Source: Vibrio gallaecicus (GTDB taxonomy: Bacteria > Pseudomonadota > Gammaproteobacteria > Enterobacterales > Vibrionaceae). From it: 64,000 nucleotides of DNA. The translations under genes were made by a program, and so were the position numbers. The number at the start of each line of letters is the position of its first letter. Within the stretch, counting starts at the first letter, position 1. A model generated the notes under the pieces. That model searched no databases and was not told the origin of the DNA. It saw nothing but the letters and a program-made list of their open reading frames with translations. Positions 29,076 to 39,235 of this stretch are shown piece by piece. The stretch lies in assembly GCF_024347495.1 (NCBI RefSeq), contig NZ_AP025490.1:434001-498000 (forward strand), given 5' to 3'.

Positions 29076-29846
29076 ATGTCGAAACGAAACACTCAGCTTA
29101 GAAGACATACAATTTCTAGCCTCGTAAATGAAAAAGGTGAGGTTAGCGTCGATGAATTGTCCGCTAAGTTTGAAACCTCTGAAGTCACAATTAGAAAGGA
29201 TCTTGCGTCTCTTGAGAAAAATGGTCAGCTTTTACGCCGTTATGGCGGAGCGATTGCCTTACCTAAGGAAGTTGCAAGTGACGAAATGAGCCATAAGGTT
29301 TCGAATCGAAAGATTTCTCTTGCAAGTGCTGCTGCAAACCTGATCCGTGACCATAATCGTATTGTTATCGATAGTGGCAGTACGACAGGGGCGTTGATTG
29401 AGCAATTAAATGGTAAGCGTGGCTTAGTAGTCATGACTAACTCATTACATGTTGCGAATGCTTTGAATGAATTAGAAAGCGAACCCACTTTATTAATGAC
29501 GGGCGGAACATGGGATACCCATTCTGAATCTTTTCAGGGGCAAGTCGCTGAGTCAGTGTTGCGAGCTTACGATTTTGATCAGCTTTTCATCGGTGCTGAT
29601 GGCATTGACTTAGAGCGTGGAACGACCACTTTTAATGAATTAGTTGGGCTTAGTAAAGTCATGGCTGAAGTTTCTCGTGAAGTTATCGTCATGGTGGAAT
29701 CAGAGAAAGTTGGAAGAAAAATACCAAATTTAGAATTGGCTTGGCAGCATATAGATGTATTGATTACAGACGCAGAATTAGCCCCAGAAGCTAAAGCGAC
29801 CATTGAGTCGCATCAAGTTCGAGTGATCTTAACCAAGCCGGTTTAA
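29076..29846 (+). CDS. DeoR-family regulator upstream of glmS
   Basis: 256 residues. The N-terminal DeoR HTH (about 6-57: QLRRHTISSLVNEKGEVSVDELSAKFETSEVTIRKDLASLEKNGQLLRRYGGAIAL) and the C-terminal sugar-phosphate sensor domain (IVIDSGSTTGALIEQL, LLMTGGTWDTHSESFQGQVAESVL, DQLFIGADGIDLERGTTTFNE) are complete. Position 105 bp before glmS on the same strand suggests it senses an amino-sugar phosphate and controls glmS. No Shine-Dalgarno sequence is visible before its ATG. Confidence 0.9.
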   Translation: MSKRNTQLRRHTISSLVNEKGEVSVDELSAKFETSEVTIRKDLASLEKNGQLLRRYGGAIALPKEVASDEMSHKVSNRKISLASAAANLIRDHNRIVIDSGSTTGALIEQLNGKRGLVVMTNSLHVANALNELESEPTLLMTGGTWDTHSESFQGQVAESVLRAYDFDQLFIGADGIDLERGTTTFNELVGLSKVMAEVSREVIVMVESEKVGRKIPNLELAWQHIDVLITDAELAPEAKATIESHQVRVILTKPV

Positions 29847-29951
29847 ATCAATTTAAATAACAATATAAATTTAATGTCCTACATTTAATCTTTATAGATA
29901 TAGCCTTTGCTTGCTGCTGTAGGAATAACCAAAAATTAATGGAGTATAACC

Positions 29952-31784
29952 ATGTGTGGAATAGTCGGTGCTGTAGCACAACGTGATGTCGCTGAAATTT
30001 TAGTAGAAGGCTTACGTCGTTTAGAATACCGCGGATACGATTCAGCAGGTGTAGCGGTTGTTGATTCTGATAATAACCTGACTCGCGTGCGTCGTTTGGG
30101 TAAAGTGCAAGAGCTTGCTGATGCAGTAAATTCTCAAGATGTTATTGGTGGTACAGGTATCGCTCATACACGCTGGGCTACACACGGGGAGCCATCTGAA
30201 GCGAACGCACACCCACACATGTCTGGTGATATCGCTGTTGTACATAATGGTATTATCGAAAACCACGAAGCACTGCGAGCTATGCTGCAAGAGCGTGGCT
30301 ACGTATTTACTTCACAAACTGATACTGAAGTTATTGCTCACTTAGTTGAATGGGAACTTCGTACTTCAGCTTCTTTGGTTGAAGCGCTACAGAAAACAGC
30401 AACACAATTAGAAGGTGCATACGGTACCGTAGCTGTAGATCGCAAAGATCCAAGCCGCGTTGTTGTTGCTCGCTCTGGTAGCCCTATTGTTATTGGTTTT
30501 GGTGTGGGTGAAAATTTCCTAGCATCTGACCAACTTGCACTTTTAAGTGTAACTCGTCGTTTCATGTACTTAGAAGAAGGTGATGTTGCTGAGGTGACTC
30601 GCCGTGACGTGACAGTATTTGATGTAGCGGGCGAGCGTGTTGAGCGTGAAATCGTTGAGTCAAATGCAGAACATGACGCAGGTGATAAAGGTAAATACCG
30701 TCACTTCATGCAGAAAGAGATCTTTGAACAGCCAACGGCGCTAATCAACACTGTGGAAGGTCGTATTTCTGACACTTCTGTTATCACTAACGCAATTGGT
30801 GTTAAAGCTGAAGAGATCCTAAGTAAGGTTGAACACGTGCAGATCATCGCGTGTGGTACATCTTACAACTCTGGTATGGCAGCACGTTACTGGTTTGAGT
30901 CTCTAGCTGGCGTAAGCTGTGACGTAGAGATTGCCTCTGAGTTCCGTTACCGTGATTTCGTTGTTCGCCCGAACAGCCTTTTAGTGACTCTGTCTCAGTC
31001 TGGTGAAACCGCTGATACACTTGCTGCGCTTCGTCTTGCAAAAGAGAAGGGTTACATGTCTGCAATGACTATCTGTAACGTTGCAGGATCTTCGTTGGTT
31101 CGTGAATCTGATTTTGCTTTCATGACTCGTGCAGGAACTGAGATCGGTGTTGCTTCAACTAAAGCCTTCACAACACAGCTAGCGGCTATGCTGATGATGG
31201 TAACGTCAATTGGTCGCCTGCAAGGTCGTATCAATGAAGAGAAAGAAGCTGAGATCGTTCAAGCACTTCATCAACTTCCTGCTGATATCGAGAAAGCACT
31301 AGCGTTTGATAAAGAGATTGAAGCACTGGCACCAGATTTTGCTGATAAGCACCACACTCTGTTTTTGGGTCGTGGCGAGTTCTACCCAATCGCGATGGAA
31401 GCATCTCTTAAATTGAAAGAGATCTCTTACATTCACGCAGAAGCATACGCTGCTGGTGAGCTTAAGCACGGTCCTTTGGCTCTTATTGATGCAGACATGC
31501 CAGTAGTTGTTATTGCACCAAGCAACGATTTGCTAGAGAAGCTGAAATCGAACGTTGAAGAAGTACGTGCTCGTGGCGGTTTACTTTACGTATTCGCTGA
31601 TGAAGATGCAGGCTTTGAAAGTGATGAGAATATGAAGATCATCAAGATGCCTCATGTGAATGAAGTAACCGCACCTATCTACTACACGGTACCAATGCAA
31701 TTGCTGTCTTATCATGTAGCTTTGATTAAAGGTACTGATGTCGATCAGCCTCGTAACTTAGCGAAAGCTGTAACAGTAGAATAA
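29952..31784 (+). CDS. glmS: Glutamine-fructose-6-phosphate aminotransferase (isomerising)
   Basis: 610 residues, normal length. Catalytic Cys2 (MCGIVGAV) begins the class II glutaminase domain (1-240, [16 protein letters not shown] [35 protein letters not shown]). Two SIS isomerase domains follow ([58 protein letters not shown]). The C-terminus ends [13 protein letters not shown]. It produces glucosamine-6-phosphate, the entry to UDP-GlcNAc for peptidoglycan and LPS. GGAG lies before the ATG. Confidence 0.98.
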   Translation: MCGIVGAVAQRDVAEILVEGLRRLEYRGYDSAGVAVVDSDNNLTRVRRLGKVQELADAVNSQDVIGGTGIAHTRWATHGEPSEANAHPHMSGDIAVVHNGIIENHEALRAMLQERGYVFTSQTDTEVIAHLVEWELRTSASLVEALQKTATQLEGAYGTVAVDRKDPSRVVVARSGSPIVIGFGVGENFLASDQLALLSVTRRFMYLEEGDVAEVTRRDVTVFDVAGERVEREIVESNAEHDAGDKGKYRHFMQKEIFEQPTALINTVEGRISDTSVITNAIGVKAEEILSKVEHVQIIACGTSYNSGMAARYWFESLAGVSCDVEIASEFRYRDFVVRPNSLLVTLSQSGETADTLAALRLAKEKGYMSAMTICNVAGSSLVRESDFAFMTRAGTEIGVASTKAFTTQLAAMLMMVTSIGRLQGRINEEKEAEIVQALHQLPADIEKALAFDKEIEALAPDFADKHHTLFLGRGEFYPIAMEASLKLKEISYIHAEAYAAGELKHGPLALIDADMPVVVIAPSNDLLEKLKSNVEEVRARGGLLYVFADEDAGFESDENMKIIKMPHVNEVTAPIYYTVPMQLLSYHVALIKGTDVDQPRNLAKAVTVE

Positions 31785-31976
31785 TATCCATTGTAAATGC
31801 AAAGGTGTCTATTCATTGTTCTATGTAATATTGCATTTATTTGTGGTGTTAAATAATTTATTGGTCACAGCTTATGGAATTTTCAATTTGAATAAAGCCT
31901 AGAGCTGCTAACTTTATAGATGCAGGTAATCAACTACTAATAAAGTCGATACCACCTTTGCTTTTTGCTGACTGGA
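31785..31976 (+). other. Long glmS 3' untranslated region
   Basis: About 190 nt separate the glmS stop from its terminator. AAATGCAA and TTGCATTT (within 31795-31840) can form a hairpin. No ORF of note. The terminal part could be released as a small RNA, but nothing in the sequence proves it. Confidence 0.35.
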
Positions 31977-32009
31977 ATAAACGAGAGCCTAAGTGCTCTC
32001 GTTTTTTTA
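31977..32009 (+). terminator. Terminator downstream of glmS
   Basis: ACGAGAGC-CTAAGT-GCTCTCGT followed by seven T. Confidence 0.9.
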
Positions 32010-32074
32010 TTTCTAATCTAGTTAGTTTCGAGTATGGATATTGTCATACAGTCGAATGTCGACCTTAGAAAAGC

Positions 32075-32110
32075 AAAAAGCCAGAGCAGCGTAAACTGTT
32101 CTGGCTTTTT
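32075..32110. terminator. Terminator downstream of tRNA-Ile2
   Basis: AAAAAGCCAGA and TCTGGCTTTTT enclose an inner CAG/CTG pairing. It lies directly past the 3' end of the minus-strand tRNA and has T tracts in both directions. Confidence 0.88.
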
Positions 32111-32115
32111 TAATT

Positions 32116-32191
32116 TGGTGGCCCCTCCCAGATTTGAACTGGGGACCGAACGATTATGAGTCGTGCGCTCTAACCACTGAGCTAAGGGGCC
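32116..32191 (-). tRNA. tRNA-Ile2 (anticodon CAT, lysidine type)
   Basis: 76 nt including encoded CCA. The cloverleaf reads GGCCCCT acceptor, D arm GCTC/GAGC, anticodon loop CTCATAA, T arm CCCAG-TTCAAAT-CTGGG and AGGGGCC acceptor. Acceptor and body match the isoleucine-2 tRNA (ileX type), whose CAT anticodon becomes k2CAU through TilS and reads AUA; elongator Met tRNA has a different acceptor stem. It sits beside rpoD, as ileX does in E. coli. Confidence 0.92.
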
Positions 32192-32203
32192 GATAGGGGA
32201 TAG

Positions 32204-32232
32204 ATTATAGGGGATGCTTTTTACTGTGTCTA
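32204..32232 (-). promoter_or_regulatory. Promoter of tRNA-Ile2
   Basis: On the minus strand TAGACA, 17 bp, TATAAT: a near-consensus sigma-70 promoter 13 bp before the tRNA 5' end. Confidence 0.8.
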
Positions 32233-32303
32233 GCTTCGATATAGCTGTTATAGAGACAAATTGTACGGATCGCGATTATATATTAACCACTTAAATCAGT
32301 GGG

Positions 32304-32340
32304 ATACAAAAAAGGTGAGCCAGTGCTCACCTTTTGTATT
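32304..32340 (-). terminator. Terminator after rpoD
   Basis: AAGGTGAGC-CAGT-GCTCACCTT with extended ATACAAAA/TTGTAT flanks and a T run on the minus strand; ends the rpsU-dnaG-rpoD operon. Confidence 0.9.
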
Positions 32341-32375
32341 TTATGATTAAAAGTTAATCACACTTTAATCTGTAA

Positions 32376-34223
32376 TTATTCGTCTAAGAAGCTACGCAGA
32401 GTTTCTGAACGGCTTGGGTGACGAAGCTTACGAAGTGCTTTAGCCTCAATCTGACGGATACGTTCACGAGTAACGTCGAACTGTTTACCAACCTCTTCTA
32501 GAGTGTGGTCTGTGTTCATATCGATACCAAAACGCATACGCAGTACTTTTGCTTCACGAGGTGTTAGACCTGCAAGAACGTCTTTAGTTGCGCCACGTAG
32601 ACTGGTTGCTGTCGCTGAGTCTAGTGGAAGCTCTAGAGTTGTATCTTCAATGAAGTCACCTAGGTGCGAATCTTCGTCATCACCGATTGGTGTTTCCATT
32701 GAGATTGGCTCTTTAGCGATTTTCAGTACTTTACGAATCTTGTCTTCAGGCATCTGCATGCGTTCAGCAAGTTCTTCCGGTAGTGGTTCACGACCCATCT
32801 CTTGTAGCATTTGACGAGAGATACGGTTTAGTTTGTTGATCGTTTCGATCATGTGAACCGGAATACGGATAGTACGAGCTTGGTCGGCAATCGAACGAGT
32901 GATTGCTTGACGGATCCACCACGTAGCGTAAGTTGAGAACTTGTAACCACGACGGTATTCAAACTTATCTACAGCTTTCATCAGACCGATGTTACCTTCT
33001 TGGATTAGATCCAGGAATTGTAGACCACGGTTTGTGTACTTCTTAGCAATCGAGATTACTAGACGTAAGTTAGCTTCAACCATTTCTTTCTTTGCACGGC
33101 GAGCTTTTGCTTCACCGATAGACATACGACGGCTAATATCTTTAATACTTTGAACTGTTAAAGATGTTTCACGTTCAATAATGTCTAGCTTTTGAATAGA
33201 ACGACGGATGTCATGCTCATTACGTCTGATTTTTTCAGCGTATGGTTTATCTGAAGCTAATACTTCATCCAACCATGCTTCGCTAGATTCGTTGCCTGTA
33301 AATAGTGCAATGAAAGATTTCTTCGGCATTTTGCCGTACTCAACAGTTTGACGCATGATTAAGCGTTCTTGAGTACGTACACGATCCATTGAAGTTCGAA
33401 GTTGGGTTACTAGGTAATCAAATTGCTTCGGCGTTAGACGGAACTCTTTGAAAACGTCTTGCATCATTGTTGTTGCAAGTACTGCTTTCGGGCTGTCATT
33501 GCCGTATTCATTGATTGCAAGCTGACGATTTTGGTAGCTAGTGCGTAAAGCAGTAAACTTCTCAAGAGCAAGTTCAGGGTCGATACCTGTGTCTTCTTCT
33601 TCCTCTTCCTCGTCGTCGCCTTCTTTGTTTTCGCCGTCTTCATCTTTTAGATCAGTTTCAGCAAGTTCAGAACCGATGTGAGTCGCAGTTGGTGCTGCAG
33701 TGCCATCATCATCAGGGTCAACGAAGCCGTTGATTAGGTCAGTTAAGCGTAACTCTTCAGCCTGAACCTTGTCGAACTGCTCCAAGATGTATGGAATAGT
33801 GCCAGGGTATTCAGCAACTGAAAGCTGAACTTGGTTAATACCATCTTCGATACGCTTAGCGATATCGATTTCGCCTTCACGAGTTAGTAGCTCAACAGTA
33901 CCCATTTCACGCATGTACATGCGGACAGGGTCAGTTGTACGACCAATTTCGTTTTCTACGCTTGATAGAGCTGCGGCAGCAGCTTCAGCTGCATCTTCAT
34001 CTATATTGGTATCGTCATCATTCAGAGCAAGATCATCAGCATCAGGAGCAGTTTCAACTACTTTAATACCCATGTCATTGATCATCTGAATAATGTCTTC
34101 TACCTGTTCAGAATCAACAATTTCTGCAGGTAGGTGGTCGTTTACTTCGGCGTAGGTCAGATAGCCTTGTTCCTTGCCTTTAATAACAAGTAATTTTAGC
34201 TGTGACTGCGGATTTTGATCCAT
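32376..34223 (-). CDS. rpoD: RNA polymerase sigma-70 (RpoD)
   Basis: 615 residues. Region 1.1 is N-terminal ([26 protein letters not shown]). 1.2 starts [23 protein letters not shown] non-conserved acidic insert lies at about 185-225 ([10 protein letters not shown]). Region 2 has [72 protein letters not shown]. Region 4 has the [33 protein letters not shown]. It directs polymerase to housekeeping promoters. Last gene of the macromolecular-synthesis operon, 98 bp after dnaG. Confidence 0.99.
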   Translation of the reverse strand: MDQNPQSQLKLLVIKGKEQGYLTYAEVNDHLPAEIVDSEQVEDIIQMINDMGIKVVETAPDADDLALNDDDTNIDEDAAEAAAAALSSVENEIGRTTDPVRMYMREMGTVELLTREGEIDIAKRIEDGINQVQLSVAEYPGTIPYILEQFDKVQAEELRLTDLINGFVDPDDDGTAAPTATHIGSELAETDLKDEDGENKEGDDEEEEEEDTGIDPELALEKFTALRTSYQNRQLAINEYGNDSPKAVLATTMMQDVFKEFRLTPKQFDYLVTQLRTSMDRVRTQERLIMRQTVEYGKMPKKSFIALFTGNESSEAWLDEVLASDKPYAEKIRRNEHDIRRSIQKLDIIERETSLTVQSIKDISRRMSIGEAKARRAKKEMVEANLRLVISIAKKYTNRGLQFLDLIQEGNIGLMKAVDKFEYRRGYKFSTYATWWIRQAITRSIADQARTIRIPVHMIETINKLNRISRQMLQEMGREPLPEELAERMQMPEDKIRKVLKIAKEPISMETPIGDDEDSHLGDFIEDTTLELPLDSATATSLRGATKDVLAGLTPREAKVLRMRFGIDMNTDHTLEEVGKQFDVTRERIRQIEAKALRKLRHPSRSETLRSFLDE

Positions 34224-34321
34224 AGATGATATCCAACTTCAGGTCTGGTGAAGGACGTTGCATTCTTGATGCAAACCATAAATTCTAACAAATTGATTGA
34301 TTTCTGACTAACCAAGTAGGG

Positions 34322-36073
34322 TTACGCTTTTAAATCTAGCATAAGTGCTAGCAGCTCCCTTTTTTCTTCGGCTGATAAACCGATGCTTCTTGCTTTAGCT
34401 TGTAGATTTTCAATTTGTTTTTCCACGCACTGGGCAAGTATATTGTCCAATGAGTCTAAAAATATATCTTCTTGATTGTCTTCATCGAGGGGGATCTCCC
34501 AACTCGCAAGACGAGACAGAAGTGCCTCATTTTTACTATCGCGCCAATGTTCTAATAATTGACCCGTGTTGATATGGGGATTCGAACGACACTTATCAAG
34601 TACTTCTGTTAATAAACTTAACCCTGGGAGAGTAAGCTCTTTCACACTTGATAAATCCGGTACCATATCAGCATAGCTCGGATTTTGAATAAGCAAAGCA
34701 ATAACCTCTCGCATTGGTGTTCGCTTCAACTCTTTATGAGGTTGAGGCTTGTTACCTTGGCTGTGATTTCTTGCTCTTCTTAGTTGGTTATCAAAACCGG
34801 TTCTTTCATCCAGTAATTTCTCCAGTAATTCTTGGAAATAACTGTCTGGAATTTTATTTATCATGGCACTGGCATGAGCTCGCAGTGCTGACTTCCCTTC
34901 ATTTGTTCCTAGATTAAGCTGGTGTAGCTCAATCAAGTTATCAAATAAATAGGTAGAAAGCGGAGTCGCATTTTGAACTAAGTGTTCAAACGCATCTTTC
35001 CCGTTTTCTCTTATATAACTGTCTGGGTCTTCACCATCAGGCAAAAACAAAAACTTCAAAGTATTACCTGTTTTAAGGTATTCCAGTGAGTTCTCTAGTG
35101 CGCGCCATGCGGCTTCTTTACCTGCTCGGTCACCATCGTAACAGCTCACCACGGTATTCGTTTGGCGAAATAGCATTTGAACATGATCACCAGTAGTGGA
35201 TGTGCCTAATGATGCGACCGAATAATCTACACCATATTGAGCAAGCGCGACTACATCCATATAGCCTTCAACGACTAATATTTGAGGCGGTTCACGATAT
35301 GCTTGTAAGACTTCGTAAAGCCCGTATAGCTCTTTGCCTTTATGAAAAATCGGTGTTTCAGGTGAGTTAAGATATTTAGGTGTACCATCACCCAATACTC
35401 GCCCACCAAAGCCAATCGCGCGACCACGTCGATCTCTGATTGGGAACATCACCCGACCACGGAAACGGTCGTATCGGTTGCCTTTGTCGTTTTCAATTAA
35501 CATGCCGCCAGTGACGAGCATATCTTGAGCATCTTTCTGCTGACCAAAATTCTTTCGAACTAAGTCCCATTCATCAGCGACATAACCGATACCAAACTTC
35601 TGGACAATTTCGCCTGATAAACCACGGTTCTTGAGATACTCAATCGCAGGTTTATTGGCAGACAGTTTCAATTGAGAACGATAAAACTGGCTAATCCCTT
35701 CCATTAAATCATAGAGATTGCGCTTTTGTTCTGAATTAGCTCTGGGTGCAGTTGTGATCGCACCACTGCGCTGTTCTCGAGGGACTTCTAATCCGAGATA
35801 TGAAGCCAGCTCTTCTATTGCTTCCACAAAGTCTAAGCGTTCGAATTCCATGATGAAATCGATAGCATTACCGTGTACGCCACAACCAAAACAGTGGTAA
35901 AACTGCTTTTCTTGGCTGACGCTAAACGATGGTGTTTTTTCGTTATGGAAAGGGCAACAAGCACCGTAGTTTTTGCCTTTTTTCTTAAGTTTTACGCGTG
36001 CGTCAACGATGTCGACTATATCAAGACGTGCAAGGAGATCATCAATGAAACTGCGAGGGATGTGTCCTGCCAT
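34322..36073 (-). CDS. dnaG: DNA primase
   Basis: 583 residues. The CHC2 zinc finger (CCPFHNEKTPSFSVSQEKQFYHCFGCGVHGNAIDF, about 39-73) is followed by the catalytic core with GFGGRVLGDGTPKYLNSPETPIFHKGKELYGL and the Toprim residues ILVVEGYMDVVALAQ and SCYDGDRAGKEAAWRA. The C-terminal domain that binds DnaB helicase spans about 440-583. It makes RNA primers at the replication fork. It lies between yqeY and rpoD, with a hairpin upstream that may reduce its expression compared with rpsU. Confidence 0.98.
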   Translation of the reverse strand: MAGHIPRSFIDDLLARLDIVDIVDARVKLKKKGKNYGACCPFHNEKTPSFSVSQEKQFYHCFGCGVHGNAIDFIMEFERLDFVEAIEELASYLGLEVPREQRSGAITTAPRANSEQKRNLYDLMEGISQFYRSQLKLSANKPAIEYLKNRGLSGEIVQKFGIGYVADEWDLVRKNFGQQKDAQDMLVTGGMLIENDKGNRYDRFRGRVMFPIRDRRGRAIGFGGRVLGDGTPKYLNSPETPIFHKGKELYGLYEVLQAYREPPQILVVEGYMDVVALAQYGVDYSVASLGTSTTGDHVQMLFRQTNTVVSCYDGDRAGKEAAWRALENSLEYLKTGNTLKFLFLPDGEDPDSYIRENGKDAFEHLVQNATPLSTYLFDNLIELHQLNLGTNEGKSALRAHASAMINKIPDSYFQELLEKLLDERTGFDNQLRRARNHSQGNKPQPHKELKRTPMREVIALLIQNPSYADMVPDLSSVKELTLPGLSLLTEVLDKCRSNPHINTGQLLEHWRDSKNEALLSRLASWEIPLDEDNQEDIFLDSLDNILAQCVEKQIENLQAKARSIGLSAEEKRELLALMLDLKA

Positions 36074-36154
36074 AAAACCTTAGAAAAAAGCACTAACTAG
36101 AGGAGTAGATAATAGTTAGGTATTAGTGAAAATTGAATAGGCTATAGATACAAA

Positions 36155-36187
36155 CAAGCCGTGCTTTCCAAAGGATTACACGGCTTG
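36155..36187 (-). terminator. Weak terminator between yqeY and dnaG
   Basis: CAAGCCGTG / CACGGCTTG with a 15-nt loop and only a short T-rich tail on the minus strand. In E. coli a partial terminator between rpsU and dnaG keeps primase levels low; this is the likely equivalent. Confidence 0.6.
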
Positions 36188-36204
36188 CTGCAATTTTTAT
36201 GGGA

Positions 36205-36648
36205 TTAAGCGAGTTTAGAACGAACTAAACCACTAACTTTACCCATATCTGCACGCCCTTGAATTTGTGGTTTCAAGATAGCCATTACTTTACCCATGTC
36301 TTGCATGCCCGCAGGGTTAGATTCTGTGATTGCGCTATCAACTAGAGCAGACACTTCATCTTCCGTTAACGGTTGAGGCATAAAGCCTTCAAGTACAGTA
36401 ATTTCTGCTTTCTCCACATCAGCCAAATCTTGACGATTAGCTGATTCATATTGGGTAACAGAATCGCGACGTTGTTTAACCATTTTTACTAGCACTGCAA
36501 GAATGTCGTCGTCGGTCAGAGTGATCCGCTCGTCAACTTCACGTTGCTTAATTGCTGATAGGGCTAAACGAATAGTACCAAGGCGCGGTTTGTCCTTGGC
36601 TTTCATCGCTAATTTTTGCTCGTCTTTGAGTTTTTCAATTAGAGCCAT
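36205..36648 (-). CDS. yqeY: GatB/YqeY domain protein
   Basis: 147 residues. Matches the YqeY family: MALIEKLKDEQKLAMKAKDKPRLGTIRLALSAIKQREVDERITLTDDDILAVLVKMVKQRRDSVTQYESANRQDLADVEKAEI and a C-terminal GKVMAILKPQIQGRADMGKVSGLVRSKL. The C-terminal part resembles the tail domain of GatB amidotransferase, which recognises tRNA; the free-standing protein has no proven role. It is inserted between rpsU and dnaG, an arrangement common in Vibrio. Confidence 0.9.
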   Translation of the reverse strand: MALIEKLKDEQKLAMKAKDKPRLGTIRLALSAIKQREVDERITLTDDDILAVLVKMVKQRRDSVTQYESANRQDLADVEKAEITVLEGFMPQPLTEDEVSALVDSAITESNPAGMQDMGKVMAILKPQIQGRADMGKVSGLVRSKLA

Positions 36649-36673
36649 AACTCAGTCCTTATGGATTAAGTTA

Positions 36674-36889
36674 TTAGTACAGGCGAACGCGACGTGCGTT
36701 TTCGCGAGCTAGCTTCTTAGCGTGACGCTTTTGAGCTGCTGCTTTAGCGCGTTTGCGAACTGTAGTTGGTTTTTCGTAATGCTCACGACGACGCACTTCA
36801 GAAAGGATACCTGCTTTTTCACAAGAGCGCTTGAAACGACGTAGTGCAACGTCGAACGGTTCGTTTTCACGTACTTTAACTATTGGCAT
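36674..36889 (-). CDS. rpsU: 30S ribosomal protein S21
   Basis: 71 residues, exactly the usual length: [71 protein letters not shown]. The very basic C-terminal half is characteristic. S21 helps position mRNA at the anti-Shine-Dalgarno region of the small subunit. First gene of the operon rpsU-yqeY-dnaG-rpoD, divergent from tsaD. Confidence 0.98.
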   Translation of the reverse strand: MPIVKVRENEPFDVALRRFKRSCEKAGILSEVRRREHYEKPTTVRKRAKAAAQKRHAKKLARENARRVRLY

Positions 36890-37146
36890 ATGCCTTTCAC
36901 CTCAGGGGTTATTCATTATCGCTGGTTACTCATTTCCAAATCAGAGAAGTTACCCATCGAGCTAACTCTCTTTTATGTTTGGTCTCTAACCAGCTTGATC
37001 AAAAATGGTGCGGAATTTTAATCCGATCACAGTGGCTTTGTAAAGCACTTTGTCGATTATAGTCTGTACAATATTTGTTTGAAGAGCTTAGGCAGGGTAA
37101 TATTGCGCTAATTTCCCATTTTAGACGAAAGCGTGCCGAGAAAATT

Positions 37147-38163
37147 ATGCGCATTATTGGTATTGAAACCTCTTGTGATGAAACAGGAATCGCGATTTAT
37201 GATGATGAGCAGGGGCTGCTTTCTCATCAATTATATAGCCAAGTAAAGCTGCATGCCGACTATGGCGGTGTTGTGCCTGAGCTGGCATCACGTGACCACG
37301 TGAAAAAGACCATTCCACTGATTAAAGCAGCTTTAGCGGAAGCAAACTTAACATCAAAAGATATTGATGGCGTGGCTTATACAGCTGGTCCTGGTTTGGT
37401 TGGCGCACTGCTGGTTGGTGCAACAATTGGCCGCAGTATTGCTTACGCTTGGGGCGTACCAGCTGTACCAGTTCACCACATGGAAGGTCACCTGCTTGCT
37501 CCTATGCTAGAAGATAATCCACCACCGTTCCCATTTGTGGCTCTGCTGGTTTCTGGCGGTCATACTATGATGGTGGAAGTTAAAGGGATCGGCGAATATA
37601 AGATCCTTGGTGAATCGATTGATGATGCGGCGGGTGAAGCCTTTGATAAAACGGCTAAGCTAATGGGGCTAGATTACCCAGGTGGACCATTGCTGTCTCG
37701 CCTTGCTGAAAAAGGCACGCCTGGTCGATTTAAATTTCCACGTCCAATGACAGATCGCCCTGGCTTAGACATGAGTTTTTCTGGTCTTAAAACATTTGCT
37801 GCAAATACCATTCGAGCAAATGATGACGATGAGCAAACTCGTGCTGATATTGCTTATGCATTCCAAGAAGCAGTATGTGGAACCTTAGTAATCAAGTGTA
37901 AGCGCGCATTGGCACAGACAGGCATGAAACGTATAGTGATTGCTGGTGGTGTAAGTGCAAATAAGCAGTTACGTGTTGAGCTTGAAGCGCTTGCCAATAA
38001 AATTGGTGGTGAGGTGTATTACCCGCGTACTGAGTTCTGTACAGATAATGGGGCGATGATCGCTTATGCAGGAATGCAACGCCTTAAAAATGGCGAAGTG
38101 GCGGATTTATCAGTACACGCTACACCTCGCTGGCCTATTGACCAGCTTGAACCGGTGGCATAA
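37147..38163 (+). CDS. tsaD: tRNA t6A37 threonylcarbamoyltransferase TsaD
   Basis: 338 residues from the ATG at 37147 ([21 protein letters not shown]); the longer frame from 37075 adds residues not seen in the family. ASKHA/HSP70-like ATPase fold with the metal-binding HHMEGHLLA motif (His-x3-His, around 111-115), [34 protein letters not shown] and [13 protein letters not shown]. With TsaB/E/C it adds threonylcarbamoyl to A37 of ANN-decoding tRNAs. Divergent from rpsU; a terminator follows. Confidence 0.98.
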   Translation: MRIIGIETSCDETGIAIYDDEQGLLSHQLYSQVKLHADYGGVVPELASRDHVKKTIPLIKAALAEANLTSKDIDGVAYTAGPGLVGALLVGATIGRSIAYAWGVPAVPVHHMEGHLLAPMLEDNPPPFPFVALLVSGGHTMMVEVKGIGEYKILGESIDDAAGEAFDKTAKLMGLDYPGGPLLSRLAEKGTPGRFKFPRPMTDRPGLDMSFSGLKTFAANTIRANDDDEQTRADIAYAFQEAVCGTLVIKCKRALAQTGMKRIVIAGGVSANKQLRVELEALANKIGGEVYYPRTEFCTDNGAMIAYAGMQRLKNGEVADLSVHATPRWPIDQLEPVA

Positions 38164-38220
38164 CAGTTTGAACTTTTACTGATGTATTATTTACTGACGT
38201 ATTAATGTTCACGTATTTCT

Positions 38221-38248
38221 AAACGGTCGCTTTTATAGCGACCGTTTT
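38221..38248 (+). terminator. Terminator after tsaD
   Basis: AAACGGTCGCT / AGCGACCGTTT with a TTTAT loop and trailing T. Confidence 0.88.
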
Positions 38249-38274
38249 GTTAGGTAAAGAAAGTAGGAAGAGAA

Positions 38275-39090
38275 ATGGAAAAGTTTACGATAGACAATCA
38301 TACAATGACTTATATCGACCAAGGTGAGGGACCCGTTTTAGTCTTAGGGCATAGCTACCTTTGGGATAGCAAAATGTGGCAGCCTCAGATTGAAGCTCTT
38401 AGTCAATCCTATCGTTGTATTGTACCTGACTTATGGTCTCATGGTTCTTCGGAAGCAGCCCCTACGGCCATGCGTAATTTAAAAGATTACGCACAGCATA
38501 TTCTGTCATTATTGGATCATTTAGGGATCCAAGATTTTTCTATTATCGGTTTATCTGTTGGTGGTATGTGGGGTGCGGAGTTAGCCGCGTTAGCGCCTTC
38601 TCGTGTTAAATCTTTAGTGCTGATGGATACGTTTGTGGGCCTAGAACCAGAAGTTGCTCATGCAAAATATTTTGAAATGCTAGGTGGTATTGAACAACTG
38701 AAATCGGTTCCTCAACCTATTGTTGATGCTGTTGTTCCATTATTTTTTGCTAATGATGCACAAACAGATAACCCTGAGTTGGTTGGTGATTTTGCTCAAA
38801 CTCTATCTAAAATACAGGGTGAGCATGCTGAGCAAATTGCACGAATTGGGCGCATGGTCTTTGGTCGAAGAGATCTCATTGATACTGTTGAACAGTTTGC
38901 TTTGCCAGTTCTGGTGGCTGTTGGTCAAGAAGATAAGCCGAGACCAGTATTAGAGTCTTACTTAATGCATGATTGCATTACAGGGAGTGAGCTTGTGCAA
39001 ATTCCCAAAGCTGGGCATATCAGTAACTTAGAGCGGCCAGAGTTTGTGACTAAGATGCTCGAAACATTCTTAGCTAAAGTTTATGGCTAG
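38275..39090 (+). CDS. Alpha/beta-hydrolase fold protein
   Basis: 271 residues. Begins FTIDNHTMTYIDQGEGPVLVLGHSYLWDSKMWQPQIEAL, with the oxyanion HG-type loop (LGHSYLWD). The nucleophile elbow is GLSVGGMWGAE (Ser about 99). The acid is likely in VAVGQEDKPRP and the catalytic His in IPKAGHISNLERPEFV (about 250). It resembles 3-oxoadipate enol-lactonase and related esterases. The same position next to tsaD is occupied in V. cholerae by a gene named as such, but no aromatic-degradation genes lie nearby, so the substrate is unknown. Confidence 0.85.
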   Translation: MEKFTIDNHTMTYIDQGEGPVLVLGHSYLWDSKMWQPQIEALSQSYRCIVPDLWSHGSSEAAPTAMRNLKDYAQHILSLLDHLGIQDFSIIGLSVGGMWGAELAALAPSRVKSLVLMDTFVGLEPEVAHAKYFEMLGGIEQLKSVPQPIVDAVVPLFFANDAQTDNPELVGDFAQTLSKIQGEHAEQIARIGRMVFGRRDLIDTVEQFALPVLVAVGQEDKPRPVLESYLMHDCITGSELVQIPKAGHISNLERPEFVTKMLETFLAKVYG

Positions 39091-39235
39091 AGTCGTTATC
39101 TGACCAATCATCTTGATTACTTGAATGTGATTACAGGTAATAAAAATCAGTTTAGTCTTGTTGATTCATTGGCTTCAATCATTAACTCATGTTGAAGGTT
39201 TACTTCTTGCAAGTTAATAGCCAAATGATCATGTG

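Noticed and set aside
29847..29951. Possible glmS ribozyme in the leader
   Set aside because: The spacer is only about 105 bp, shows no ribozyme-like core, and that element is essentially confined to Gram-positive bacteria.
37075..37146. N-terminal extension of TsaD
   Set aside because: The family starts at [14 protein letters not shown]; the extra 24 residues lie in the rpsU-tsaD promoter region.
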